From an uncultured Flavobacteriaceae bacterium (GTDB lineage: Bacteria > Bacteroidota > Bacteroidia > Flavobacteriales > Flavobacteriaceae), in assembly GCA_947500575.1 (NCBI GenBank), contig CANMSI010000005.1, forward strand, positions 1-64,000: a DNA stretch of 64,000 nt, given 5' to 3'. The position numbers were made by a program, and so were the translations under genes. The notes under the pieces are model-generated. The model made no database searches and was not told the DNA's origin. It worked only from the letters and a program-made list of their open reading frames with translations. Below, piece by piece: positions 17,124 through 26,319 of the stretch. Position 1 is the first letter of the stretch, and the number at the start of each line of letters is the position of its first letter.

Positions 17124-18878
17124 ATGTACAGAAGTTACACTTGCGGGGAATTGCGAACAGATCATATCCAAGAAGAGGTTACCCTTTCTGGATGGGTTCA
17201 AAAAGTAAGAGATAAAGGTTTTGTTGTTTGGATAGATCTACGAGATAGATATGGCATAACCCAACTAATATTTGATGAAGAACGCACTTCCAAAGCGCTT
17301 CTGGAGCAAGCGCGTGCTGTTGGTCGTGAATTCGTAATCCAAGCGAAAGGAACCGTTATAGAACGTGCCTCTAAAAATCCAAATATTCCAACAGGCGCTA
17401 TTGAAATTTTGGTTTCAGAGTTCACAGTGCTCAATGAAGCCTTGGTACCCCCCTTTACTATAGAAGATGAAACCGATGGTGGGGAAGATATCCGAATGAA
17501 GTATCGCTACCTAGATATTAGAAGAAATCCTGTAAAAGACAATCTTATTTTTAGACATAAAGTAGCCATGGAGGTTAGAAAATACCTTTCCAATGAACAC
17601 TTTATTGAAATAGAAACGCCCTACCTCATTAAATCTACTCCTGAAGGTGCGCGCGATTTTGTAGTGCCTAGTAGAATGAATGAAGGACAGTTTTACGCAC
17701 TCCCACAATCTCCCCAAACCTTTAAGCAGCTTTTGATGGTTGGAGGTATGGATAAATATTTCCAAATTGTAAAGTGCTTTAGAGATGAAGATTTAAGGGC
17801 AGATAGACAACCAGAGTTTACACAAATAGATTGTGAAATGGCTTTTGTAGAACAAGAAGACATTTTGCAAATTTTTGAAGGGCTTACACAACATTTATTA
17901 AAAGAAATCCACGGAGTTGCCCCAGAAAAATTTCCAAGAATTACCTATGATGAAGCCATGCAACGTTTTGGAAATGACAAACCCGACATTCGGTTTGGGA
18001 TGGAATTTGGCGAATTGAATGAAGTAGCACAGCATAAAGAATTCAATGTTTTTAATAGTGCAGAATTGGTGGTAGGTATTGCCATTCCAGGAGCTGCTTC
18101 GTATACCCGTAAAGAAATTGATGCTTTGGTAGATTGGGTACGCCGCCCACAGGTGGGTGCCAAAGGAATGGTCTACGTAAAATGCAATGAAGATGGTAGT
18201 TTTAAATCTTCCGTAGATAAATTCTATGACCAAAACGATTTGGCCAAATGGGCGGATGTAACTGGCGCAAAGGCTGGAGATCTTATTTGTGTGCTGTCAG
18301 GGGATAGCAATGCAACAAGAGCACAACTAAGTGCCCTACGTATGGAAATGGCCGAGCGTCTTGGTCTTAGAAAGGCAACAGAGTTTGCACCTTTATGGGT
18401 AATAGACTTCCCTTTGCTAGAATTGGATGAAGAAACAGGAAATTACCATGCCATGCACCATCCATTTACATCTCCGAAACCGGGACAGATGGAATTATTA
18501 GATACCAATCCAGGCGCCGTAAAAGCCAATGCCTACGATTTGGTTTTAAATGGGAACGAAATTGGTGGAGGTTCTATTCGGATTCATGACAAAGATACAC
18601 AAGCCATTATGTTTAAGCATCTTGGATTTACACCAGAAGAGGCAAAAGCACAATTTGGTTTTCTTATGGATGCTTTTCAATATGGGGCACCACCGCATGG
18701 AGGTATTGCCTTTGGTTTAGATAGGTTAGTAGCCATTCTAGGCGGACAAGAGACCATCCGAGATTTTATAGCATTTCCAAAAAACAATAGCGGTAGAGAT
18801 GTGATGATTGATGCGCCTGCCTCGGTAGATGAGGATCAATTAAAAGAACTACATCTAAAATTAGATATACCTTCATAA
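17124..18878 (+). CDS. aspS: Aspartate--tRNA ligase
   Basis: A 584-residue class II synthetase that charges tRNA-Asp. The N-terminal OB-fold anticodon-binding domain is residues 1-105 ([26 protein letters not shown]). The catalytic core has motif 2 ([21 protein letters not shown]) and motif 3 ([14 protein letters not shown]), with the bacterial GAD insertion between them. The length is normal for the bacterial type. It is followed by a strong terminator, so it is probably transcribed alone. Confidence 0.98.
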   Translation: MYRSYTCGELRTDHIQEEVTLSGWVQKVRDKGFVVWIDLRDRYGITQLIFDEERTSKALLEQARAVGREFVIQAKGTVIERASKNPNIPTGAIEILVSEFTVLNEALVPPFTIEDETDGGEDIRMKYRYLDIRRNPVKDNLIFRHKVAMEVRKYLSNEHFIEIETPYLIKSTPEGARDFVVPSRMNEGQFYALPQSPQTFKQLLMVGGMDKYFQIVKCFRDEDLRADRQPEFTQIDCEMAFVEQEDILQIFEGLTQHLLKEIHGVAPEKFPRITYDEAMQRFGNDKPDIRFGMEFGELNEVAQHKEFNVFNSAELVVGIAIPGAASYTRKEIDALVDWVRRPQVGAKGMVYVKCNEDGSFKSSVDKFYDQNDLAKWADVTGAKAGDLICVLSGDSNATRAQLSALRMEMAERLGLRKATEFAPLWVIDFPLLELDEETGNYHAMHHPFTSPKPGQMELLDTNPGAVKANAYDLVLNGNEIGGGSIRIHDKDTQAIMFKHLGFTPEEAKAQFGFLMDAFQYGAPPHGGIAFGLDRLVAILGGQETIRDFIAFPKNNSGRDVMIDAPASVDEDQLKELHLKLDIPS

Positions 18879-18881
18879 ATT

Positions 18882-18910
18882 AAAATCCCGCCATTGAGCG
18901 GGATTTTTTA
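18882..18910 (+). terminator. Intrinsic terminator after aspS
   Basis: AAAATCCCGC - CATTGA - GCGGGATTTT plus extra T residues, a perfect 10-bp stem. Confidence 0.85.
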
Positions 18911-18937
18911 ATATTTTTAATGATGTTACTAAAGTAG

Positions 18938-20722
18938 ATGCCAACCCAAAACCAAAACATACGCACACGTTTTTTAAAATGGCGGTATAAACATATCTCT
19001 AACAGAACCTTTACCCATATCCTAAGTGTTATTGTAGGGTTACTAGCAGGTTTGGCTTCTGTGACTCTTAAGAATGTGACCTATGGTATTCAAGAATTAC
19101 TAGAAAACGGCATTATATTTTCAAACAACCAACTCTATTTTATTTTACCCATAGTAGGACTTACGCTGGTCTATCTCTATGTAAAATATGTCTATAAAAA
19201 GAAATTAGAACATGCTATACCCTCTATTCTTTTTGCCATTTCCAAAAAGAAAAGTCTCATCAATGTTCGCAAAATTTATACGCCACTAATAACGGCCTCT
19301 TTTACGGTGGGTTTTGGAGGTTCCGTGGGATTGTTAGGACCTGCGGTTGCATCTGGAGCCGCCATAAGTTCTAATTTTGGACGCCTTTTTCATGTGGATG
19401 GAAAAACCCGTTCTTTACTCATTGCCTGTGCCTCTGCCGGCGCTATTGCTTCTATCTTTCAATCGCCTATTGCTGCCATTATTTTTGCAGTGGAAGTATT
19501 TAGCCTAGACCTCACCATGATGTCTTTACTTCCTTTATTACTCGCTTCCATTTCTGGGGTATTGACTTCTTATTTTTTCTTAGGAAATGAAACGCTATTC
19601 AATTTTAGTCTTACGGATGAATTTCAGATAAGAGATACTTTATTCTATTGCATTCTAGGAATAGGTACTGCCATTGCATCGATCTACTTTACCAAAATGT
19701 ATTTTGCCATTATTCAGTTTTTCAAACGCTTTAAAAGTCCAAAATATAAACTTTTAGTAGGGGGTCTGGCCATTGGAGGAATGCTTTATTTAATTCCTCC
19801 GCTTTTTGGAGAAGGCTTTGGGTTTATCAACAACCTACTAGACGGAAATCATATTGCTGCCTTGGGTAAAACGCCTTTTGATAGTTATACCCAACATATA
19901 TGGGTGGTAATTGCGCTCCTTTTTGGGATCACTATTTTTAAAGCCGTAGCCATGACCACTACTTTTGCTGCTGGGGGCTCTGGAGGTATTTTTATCCCTA
20001 CGATGGTAATGGGAAGTGCTCTGGGAAATGTAGTCGCCAAAGTAATTAATAATTCGGGCTTAGGATTTCAAGTTAGCGAAAGCAATTTTACATTAATTGG
20101 TATGGCCGGACTTATTGCCGGCGTGCTCCACGCACCCTTAACGGCAATTTTCTTAATAGCAGAAATTACGGGAGGCTATGAACTGTTTGTTCCCTTAATG
20201 ATCACCGCCTCTATCTCCTATTTGATCACTAAAAACACTATGAATCATACGATTTATACAAGAGAATTAGCTGCACAAGGAGCTTTACTCACCCATAATA
20301 AGGATCAGACGGTACTTACTTTAATGCAGCTTGATGATGTGATAGAACAGAACTTTAAAACTGTGTCGCCACAAATGAGCTTGGGTGATATGCTGCACCA
20401 ATCAGTTGCAAAATCTACACGTAATATCTTTCCGGTAATTGATGATGAAAATGCCTTGGTAGGTATTGTTTTACTAGATGATATTCGCGAATTTATGTTC
20501 GATACAAGCATGTATACAAATACGGATGTAGCGACCTTTATGCGGAATCCGCCTGAACATATCTTTTATGAAAAAGACAGTATGCAGAAGGTGATGCAAA
20601 AATTTCAAGATAGTGGCGCATGGAATCTTCCAGTAATTAAAGAAGGTAAATACTATGGTATTGTATCAAAATCAAAACTATTGACTGCCTACCGAAGAAA
20701 GTTGATTAATTTTACACCCTAG
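18938..20722 (+). CDS. CLC-family anion channel/transporter with CBS domains
   Basis: 594 residues, about 10-12 membrane helices followed by a pair of CBS domains (about 455-590; RNIFPVIDDENALVGIVLLD, WNLPVIKEGKYYGIVSKSKL). CLC signatures are GFGGSVGLLGPAVASG and AAGGSGGIFIPTMVMGSALG. The selectivity-filter segment normally reads GxEGP; here it is GLLGP, so the gating glutamate (Glu148 in E. coli ClcA) is replaced by Leu. The protein may therefore conduct chloride without normal proton coupling. It is followed by a small membrane-protein gene 10 bp downstream. Confidence 0.92.
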   Translation: MPTQNQNIRTRFLKWRYKHISNRTFTHILSVIVGLLAGLASVTLKNVTYGIQELLENGIIFSNNQLYFILPIVGLTLVYLYVKYVYKKKLEHAIPSILFAISKKKSLINVRKIYTPLITASFTVGFGGSVGLLGPAVASGAAISSNFGRLFHVDGKTRSLLIACASAGAIASIFQSPIAAIIFAVEVFSLDLTMMSLLPLLLASISGVLTSYFFLGNETLFNFSLTDEFQIRDTLFYCILGIGTAIASIYFTKMYFAIIQFFKRFKSPKYKLLVGGLAIGGMLYLIPPLFGEGFGFINNLLDGNHIAALGKTPFDSYTQHIWVVIALLFGITIFKAVAMTTTFAAGGSGGIFIPTMVMGSALGNVVAKVINNSGLGFQVSESNFTLIGMAGLIAGVLHAPLTAIFLIAEITGGYELFVPLMITASISYLITKNTMNHTIYTRELAAQGALLTHNKDQTVLTLMQLDDVIEQNFKTVSPQMSLGDMLHQSVAKSTRNIFPVIDDENALVGIVLLDDIREFMFDTSMYTNTDVATFMRNPPEHIFYEKDSMQKVMQKFQDSGAWNLPVIKEGKYYGIVSKSKLLTAYRRKLINFTP

Positions 20723-20732
20723 TATCCTTGGT

Positions 20733-20990
20733 ATGAAAATAAAATATATCATAATCATTATCGTATTCCTGTCTATTGGAGCCATCATTTATGGATATAC
20801 CTTGAAAGACACTGAAATAGATTTGGGACACAAATACATTGGTTTTGGGACGGCCGGACTTTTTTTAATAGCGATGCCCTTATTTCTTTTTAAAGAAAGC
20901 AAAGGAAAAAAGGTGAAAGACTATATGCTTACAGAAGAAAACATTCGAAAAATGCAAGGAAGAGACAAGGAAAAGCCTGAAGATCAGTAG
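20733..20990 (+). CDS. Small membrane protein, unknown function
   Basis: 85 residues with two hydrophobic helices (about 4-22 and 38-53) and a charged tail (ENIRKMQGRDKEKPEDQ). It starts 10 bp after the CLC gene and is probably cotranscribed. Similar small proteins are common in flavobacteria, but I cannot name a function. Confidence 0.75.
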   Translation: MKIKYIIIIIVFLSIGAIIYGYTLKDTEIDLGHKYIGFGTAGLFLIAMPLFLFKESKGKKVKDYMLTEENIRKMQGRDKEKPEDQ

Positions 20991-21085
20991 GCTTGCTCTC
21001 TTTTAAGCTTCTTATTTTTTTTTGATCTAACCAAAAAATCCTAAATTAGTACTTCTAACACTTATTACTATTTAATTTTAATTGA

Positions 21086-21280
21086 ATGACAGGTACTGTA
21101 AAATTTTTCAATGAATCCAAAGGATACGGGTTCATTACCAACGACGACACCGGAAAAGACATCTTTGTTCATGCAACGGCATTGAACGGAACGGAATTAA
21201 ACGAAGGCGACAAAGTAGAATACGAAGAAGAGGAAGGAAGAAAAGGAATGGTTGCTGCACAAGTGCAGGTAATTAACTAA
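21086..21280 (+). CDS. Cold-shock domain protein
   Basis: A 64-residue CspA-type OB fold with RNP1 (KGYGFI) and RNP2 (DIFVHAT). It binds single-stranded RNA/DNA as an RNA chaperone. The length is complete and a terminator follows directly. The GTVKFF start is typical of the family. Confidence 0.96.
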   Translation: MTGTVKFFNESKGYGFITNDDTGKDIFVHATALNGTELNEGDKVEYEEEEGRKGMVAAQVQVIN

Positions 21281-21304
21281 GTATATTTTATTTTGAAAAG
21301 ATCG

Positions 21305-21343
21305 AAACCTTGTTTCTGACTCCTGTCAGCGACAAGGTTTTTT
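21305..21343. terminator. Terminator between the cold-shock gene and tadA
   Basis: AAACCTTGT pairs with ACAAGGTTT around an inner CTGAC/GTCAG stem, with a T-run. The genes converge here, so it may act on both. Confidence 0.75.
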
Positions 21344-21792
21344 CAGTTAAGACTCCGCTTTTGAATGAAAAAGCGTTTCAACAAATCCGCTGCTTCATTT
21401 TCTAAAACACCCCCAACCATTTCTGTTTTAGGATGCAGTTTGGTACCTAAGGCACTGCAGCCTCTCTCTAAGTCTTTAGCTCCATACACAATCTTAGGAA
21501 TCTGACTCCAATACAAAGCCCCTGCACACATTTGGCATGGTTCTAAGGTTACATACAGCGTACATTGGTGCAAATATTTACCCCCTAAGAAATTTGCTGC
21601 TGCTGTAATTGCTTGCATTTCGGCATGGGCAGTGACATCGTTCAACTGCTCCGTTAAGTTATGCGTTCTGGCAATAATCCGGTCTTGGACCACTATTACG
21701 GCTCCCACAGGGACCTCTCCTTTTTCAAAAGCCGCTTCTGCTTCTTGGAGTGCCTTGTTCATAAAATATGCGTCATCAAAGGGTTGTACCAT
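21343..21792 (-). CDS. tadA: Nucleoside/tRNA-adenosine deaminase
   Basis: 149 residues of the CDA/TadA zinc deaminase fold: TAHAEMQAI (catalytic Glu and zinc His) and EPCQMCAGALYW (zinc Cys pair). It probably converts A34 to inosine in tRNA-Arg. PVGAVIV near residue 27 is typical of TadA. It is divergent from dxs with a short shared upstream region. Confidence 0.93.
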   Translation of the reverse strand: MVQPFDDAYFMNKALQEAEAAFEKGEVPVGAVIVVQDRIIARTHNLTEQLNDVTAHAEMQAITAAANFLGGKYLHQCTLYVTLEPCQMCAGALYWSQIPKIVYGAKDLERGCSALGTKLHPKTEMVGGVLENEAADLLKRFFIQKRSLN

Positions 21793-21849
21793 GGGGTCAA
21801 AAATACAATTTTATAGATATTCTTGCGCTCAAAAAAAATCTATTTACTG

Positions 21850-21857
21850 TACATTTG
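21850..21857 (+). promoter_or_regulatory. -7 element of the dxs promoter
   Basis: TACATTTG lies 10 bp before the ATG at 21867. This places transcription start just upstream of that codon and excludes the upstream in-frame ATG at 21768. Confidence 0.5.
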
Positions 21858-21866
21858 CTAGCAACA

Positions 21867-23636
21867 ATGAATTTATTAGAACAGATACATACACCAGCAG
21901 ACCTTCGCCAGTTAGATCGAAGTAAATTACCCTTGGTAGCACAAGGGTTGCGCGACTTTATTATCGATATTGTAGCGACTAAAGAAGGGCATTTAGGTGC
22001 AAGCTTAGGCGTCGTAGAATTAACTCTTGCCATTCATTACATTTTTGATACGCCTACTGATAAACTTATTTGGGATGTGGGCCACCAAGCCTATGGGCAT
22101 AAAATACTTACCGAAAGAAAAGCTATTTTCGAAACCAATCGTCAATTAGATGGTATTAGTGGTTTCCCAAAAAGAGATGAAAGCCCTTATGACGATTTTG
22201 GAACAGGGCACAGCTCTACCTCCATTTCTGCCATATTAGGAATGGCACTTGCTGCTAAAATTAAAGGAGCACATGAAAAACAACATATAGCCGTAATTGG
22301 AGATGCTTCTATTGCCAGCGGAATGGCATTTGAAGGCTTAAACCATGCAGGGGTAACAGATGCCAATATACTTATCATTCTAAATGATAATGCCATAGGA
22401 ATTGATCCTAGCGTAGGTGCTTTAAAAAAATACCTTACCAATGTTAAAAAAGGAACCGCTAAAGATGAAAACATTTTTGAATGCCTGAACTTTGACTATA
22501 CCGGTCCTGTAGATGGGCATAATATTGATGCATTACTTTCAGAATTAGAGCGTTTAAAATCGGTGAAAGGCCCTAAATTTCTACACGTTATTACCACCAA
22601 AGGGAAAGGTTTACAGCAAGCAGAAGAAAACCAAGTGACCTACCATGCTCCTGGGAAATTTAACAAGCAAACAGGGGATCTAATTCCTAAAGACACCCAA
22701 AATCTATCTTTGAAATACCAAGATGTTTTTGGCCATGCCCTTGTGGAACTCGCTCATAAAAATGAAAAAATAGTAGGGATTACACCCGCCATGCCCACCG
22801 GTAGTTCCTTAAAATTTATGATGGAGCAAATCCCAGAGCGGGCTTTCGATGTGGGCATTGCAGAACAACATGCCGTTACCATGGCAGCAGGCATGGCTGC
22901 AGAAGGTTTAATTCCTTTTTGCAACATCTATTCTACCTTTTTACAACGCGCTTACGACCAGGTAATCCATGATGTGGCCCTGCAAAATCTTCCAGTCGTT
23001 TTTTGCTTAGACAGAGCGGGCTTGGTAGGACAAGATGGCCCCACGCATCATGGGGTATTCGATATTGCCTATTTGCGTTGCATTCCAAACCTTATCTTAT
23101 TTGCCCCAATGAACGAGGAGGAACTGCGAAATATCATGTATACCGCTCAATTGGGTTTAGACCATCCCATAGCCATTAGGTATCCAAGAGGCAGAGGGGT
23201 TCAAAAACAAGAAATGCCACCCTTCTCAAAAATAAACATAGGGAGTTCGCAAGAAATCCAAAAGGGAACTAAAATAGCCATTCTCTCCATTGGTCATATT
23301 GGAAATAGTATAACAGGGCTTTTGGAAGCCATAAAAGATTCAGATACTATTGGCCATTATAATATGCGCTTTATAAAACCTTTAGATACGAATAGGTTAG
23401 ACTTTATTTTTAATAGCTATGAACATATTATTACGCTTGAGGATGGTTGTAAAATAGGTGGTTTTGGAAGTGCGGTTTTAGAATATGCAAGTTCAAAACA
23501 ACGAAAAAACCCTATCAAAGTATTTGGTATTGACGATACTTTTGTTCCTCATGGCACCATTGAGGAACTGCATCAAAAAACCCAAATAGATATGTTGTCC
23601 GTAAAAAATTATATCCAGTCGCTACTCAAAACTTAG
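21867..23636 (+). CDS. dxs: 1-deoxy-D-xylulose-5-phosphate synthase
   Basis: 589 residues, the first enzyme of the MEP isoprenoid pathway. It condenses pyruvate and glyceraldehyde-3-phosphate using thiamine diphosphate. Visible motifs are the GDASIASGMAFEGLNHAG / ILNDN thiamine-binding segment, the transketolase-type DRAGLVGQDGPTHHG and GIAEQHAVTMAAG. I chose ATG 21867 (MNLLEQIHTP): an in-frame ATG at 21768 would overlap tadA, lies upstream of the -7 box and would add 33 residues unlike the family. A DUF3078 gene follows 5 bp downstream. Confidence 0.96.
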   Translation: MNLLEQIHTPADLRQLDRSKLPLVAQGLRDFIIDIVATKEGHLGASLGVVELTLAIHYIFDTPTDKLIWDVGHQAYGHKILTERKAIFETNRQLDGISGFPKRDESPYDDFGTGHSSTSISAILGMALAAKIKGAHEKQHIAVIGDASIASGMAFEGLNHAGVTDANILIILNDNAIGIDPSVGALKKYLTNVKKGTAKDENIFECLNFDYTGPVDGHNIDALLSELERLKSVKGPKFLHVITTKGKGLQQAEENQVTYHAPGKFNKQTGDLIPKDTQNLSLKYQDVFGHALVELAHKNEKIVGITPAMPTGSSLKFMMEQIPERAFDVGIAEQHAVTMAAGMAAEGLIPFCNIYSTFLQRAYDQVIHDVALQNLPVVFCLDRAGLVGQDGPTHHGVFDIAYLRCIPNLILFAPMNEEELRNIMYTAQLGLDHPIAIRYPRGRGVQKQEMPPFSKINIGSSQEIQKGTKIAILSIGHIGNSITGLLEAIKDSDTIGHYNMRFIKPLDTNRLDFIFNSYEHIITLEDGCKIGGFGSAVLEYASSKQRKNPIKVFGIDDTFVPHGTIEELHQKTQIDMLSVKNYIQSLLKT

Positions 23637-23641
23637 CGCAA

Positions 23642-24754
23642 ATGAAGATGAATATTGCCATGCTCCGTATACTAGTTTTTCTCTTTCTTTTCTTCCAATT
23701 TTCTGCTGGTGTATTAGCACAGGATAGTATTCCACCTTCCGTAAGAACAGACACCACAATTATAGATACCATTGTGATAAGAACGCCTCAACTAAAAATT
23801 AAAGTAATTCCTAGAGGTGCTATGCTTACCAATCCTAAAATTTCATTTGTTGGAAAACCGCTTAGCAAAAAATACAAGCGTTTTAGCGTACCTTCCTTTT
23901 GGGAACGAGAAAATAAATTAGGTCTTAACCTTAGTGAAGTAGCCTTTGTCAATTGGAATGCGGGGGGAAACAATTCTATCTCTGGCTTAGGGAGTGCCAA
24001 ATTTGTTAGAAACTACAAATTTAGATATATCCAATGGGAGAATGATTTGGATCTGCGCTACGGTTTAAATGCACAGGAAGGACGTAAACTGCAGAAAACG
24101 GATGATGCCATTCGGTTTTCTTCCACTTTTGGTTATAGAAGAGATACCATTAGCAATTGGTATTATTCCGTAAAAGCCAACTTTAATACTCAGTTTTCTA
24201 ATGGGTTTAAAGATGCGGACCGTACCAACATCATCTCCACGTTCATGTCGCCCGGATATGTCTTCCTAGGAGCCGGAACTTCCTATATTCCTGAAGGTAA
24301 AAAGTTCAACCTCTATATTTCTCCCCTCACTCAAAAAGCAACCTTTGTACTAGATCAAGATTTAGCCAACCAAGGTGCCTTTGGGGTAAGAAAAGCACTT
24401 TTAGATGCAGATGGAAATGTCATCCAAGAAGGAGAAAATATCTTTATGGAATTGGGGTTTCTCATTACCAACACCTGGGAAAAGCAGTTGTATAAAAATA
24501 TGGCCCTTAGTCATCGATTGAGCTTGTATACAGACTACCTTAAAAGTTTTGGAAATATTGATGTAGACTGGGAACTTATTCTAAATCTTACTGTAAATAA
24601 GTATGTAACTACCACCATTGGAACACATCTAATTTTTGATGAGGACATTAAATTTGATGAAGTAAAAGCCGCTGATGGCACCATTACAGATCCGGGAGAA
24701 TCTAGAATACAGTTTAAACAAATTTTAGGTGTAGGACTCGTCTATAATTTTTAG
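23642..24754 (+). CDS. DUF3078 family secreted, probably outer-membrane protein
   Basis: 370 residues with a signal peptide (FQFSAGVLAQ). The conserved DUF3078 part includes NWNAGGNNSISGL, YIQWENDLDLRYGLN and DDAIRFSSTFGYRRD. Alternating strands and a C-terminal aromatic residue (GLVYNF) suggest an outer-membrane barrel. It is cotranscribed with dxs (5 bp gap), a pairing I cannot explain functionally. Confidence 0.9.
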   Translation: MKMNIAMLRILVFLFLFFQFSAGVLAQDSIPPSVRTDTTIIDTIVIRTPQLKIKVIPRGAMLTNPKISFVGKPLSKKYKRFSVPSFWERENKLGLNLSEVAFVNWNAGGNNSISGLGSAKFVRNYKFRYIQWENDLDLRYGLNAQEGRKLQKTDDAIRFSSTFGYRRDTISNWYYSVKANFNTQFSNGFKDADRTNIISTFMSPGYVFLGAGTSYIPEGKKFNLYISPLTQKATFVLDQDLANQGAFGVRKALLDADGNVIQEGENIFMELGFLITNTWEKQLYKNMALSHRLSLYTDYLKSFGNIDVDWELILNLTVNKYVTTTIGTHLIFDEDIKFDEVKAADGTITDPGESRIQFKQILGVGLVYNF

Positions 24755-24769
24755 ATATAACCCATATTC

Positions 24770-26113
24770 TTATAGTTGTTTACCCATAATCTTATTGTGC
24801 ATATGCACCGCAGCACTATCTGAAAGACTGGCTACATAACAACAGGTATTTAGCAAAATAGTGTATAAAGAACCTTCCGTTCTTTGGTAGAATTCTGGTA
24901 GGGTCTGAAGCATTAGACGATCATAGTTAGATGCATTTCCTTCTTTTTTTCGAACCAAAGCCCCCGTATACACATTGAGTATATCAGAGATAATTTTATA
25001 GCCAGCAATTTCCTTTTCAATAACCTCTTGCGACTGATAAATCTTAGAAATACTTAGCTGAATTATATCTTCTATCTGCGCCTTATAAGCACTTTTATCT
25101 AAGAGCGACACATGGAACGTTCCCGCCAAAATAGCCTCCTCATTGGCCACAAATATCTCTATAGCATCCATGATGAGTGTATTAATTGCTAGTGCCCTTA
25201 AATAACTAAGCCTATCTTCTCTATAGGGCATGGCATTATACTTCTTCGTATTGATGCGATCTTTAACCAATTTAATAAGGTACTCCAAAGCAAAATCTTC
25301 TGGAATAAGACCAAGATTAATCCCATCTTCAAAATCAATAATGGTATAGCAAATATCATCTGCAGCCTCTACCAAATAGGTAAGTGGATGTCTGCAAAAA
25401 CCAATGTCGTTCCCTTCTCTAGTTTGCTTTAAGCCTAATTCTTGCGCAACTTCTTTAAACGCATTTTTCTCTGACTGAAAAAAGCCAAATTTCTTATCCG
25501 CGATCTCTTTGGTTGGTTTTTTAGGGAGCGATTCCTTGGGGTATTTCATAAAGGCCCCCAAAGTGGCATAACTTAATCGCAAGCCCCCTGCTACGCCTTC
25601 CCTAGATTCTGAAAGCAGCTTAAATCCATTAGCGTTTCCTTCAAAATCTATAATATCTTGGTACTCTTTAGCTGATAAGGCATTCTTGTATTCCTTGCCA
25701 TTTCCTGTTTTAAAATATTCTCCAATGGCTTTTTCTCCGCTATGACCAAAGGGAGGGTTACCAATATCATGAGATAAAGCCGCCGCCGCTACAATGGCAC
25801 CAAAATCATTGAACTGGTATCCATGTACTTCCTGAAGGTGCGGATGCTTTTCTAAAATTTTCTTTCCTGCAATACGCCCTAAACTTCTTCCTACTACAGA
25901 AACTTCCAAACTATGCGTTAGGCGGGTATGCACAAAATCGGTTTTAGATAAGGGTATTACCTGCGTTTTATCTTGTAAACTGCGAAAGGCCGATGAAAAA
26001 ATAATACGATCATAGTCTACTTCAAAACCCAAACGCGTTTCGTCTTGTTCTTTTCGCAAGCGCTTGTTGGTGTCTCCAAAACGCTTTAAAGAAAGCAATT
26101 GTTCCCAATTCAT
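24770..26113 (-). CDS. dgt: dGTP triphosphohydrolase (dNTPase)
   Basis: 447 residues of the HD-domain dNTPase family: R-x-TH-S-L-E (TRLTHSLEVSVVGRS) and AALSHDIGNPPFGHSGE form the metal site. SSAFRSLQDKTQV and the start LLSLKRFGD are typical. It hydrolyses dGTP to deoxyguanosine and triphosphate, which helps balance dNTP pools. It stands alone, convergent with the DUF3078 gene. Confidence 0.94.
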   Translation of the reverse strand: MNWEQLLSLKRFGDTNKRLRKEQDETRLGFEVDYDRIIFSSAFRSLQDKTQVIPLSKTDFVHTRLTHSLEVSVVGRSLGRIAGKKILEKHPHLQEVHGYQFNDFGAIVAAAALSHDIGNPPFGHSGEKAIGEYFKTGNGKEYKNALSAKEYQDIIDFEGNANGFKLLSESREGVAGGLRLSYATLGAFMKYPKESLPKKPTKEIADKKFGFFQSEKNAFKEVAQELGLKQTREGNDIGFCRHPLTYLVEAADDICYTIIDFEDGINLGLIPEDFALEYLIKLVKDRINTKKYNAMPYREDRLSYLRALAINTLIMDAIEIFVANEEAILAGTFHVSLLDKSAYKAQIEDIIQLSISKIYQSQEVIEKEIAGYKIISDILNVYTGALVRKKEGNASNYDRLMLQTLPEFYQRTEGSLYTILLNTCCYVASLSDSAAVHMHNKIMGKQL

Positions 26114-26189
26114 AATACCACATTTATAAGGTCTGCAAGATACTGTTTTTTAAAAGTCCCATTAAATATCAGGGGTGTCAAATAGCACT

Positions 26190-26285
26190 TAACATTCTCT
26201 TAATCTACTAACCTTTAGCTAACACTTTTACAATACACTTTTAACATATGGGTAACTCGACTTTTACACTGCGGCAGTTCTTTTG
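26190..26285 (+). promoter_or_regulatory. Candidate Pho-box array and promoter of the TonB receptor gene
   Basis: TAAC-like tetramers start at 26209, 26220, 26231 (CAAT), 26242, 26253 and 26264 (TTAC), exactly 11 bp apart. Two more, at 26190 and 26201, lie 8 bp out of phase with the series. The -7-like element has TTTG at 26282, 18 nt after the last repeat start. Eleven-bp direct repeats are the signature of PhoB-family response regulators. Confidence 0.6.
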
Positions 26286-26319
26286 CAACGGTATTTAAAA
26301 TCAAACATAATTAGACAAG

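Noticed and set aside
21768..21866. Upstream in-frame start for dxs that adds 33 residues
   Set aside because: It overlaps the tadA start on the other strand, lies upstream of the TACATTTG promoter box, and the added residues do not resemble the family.
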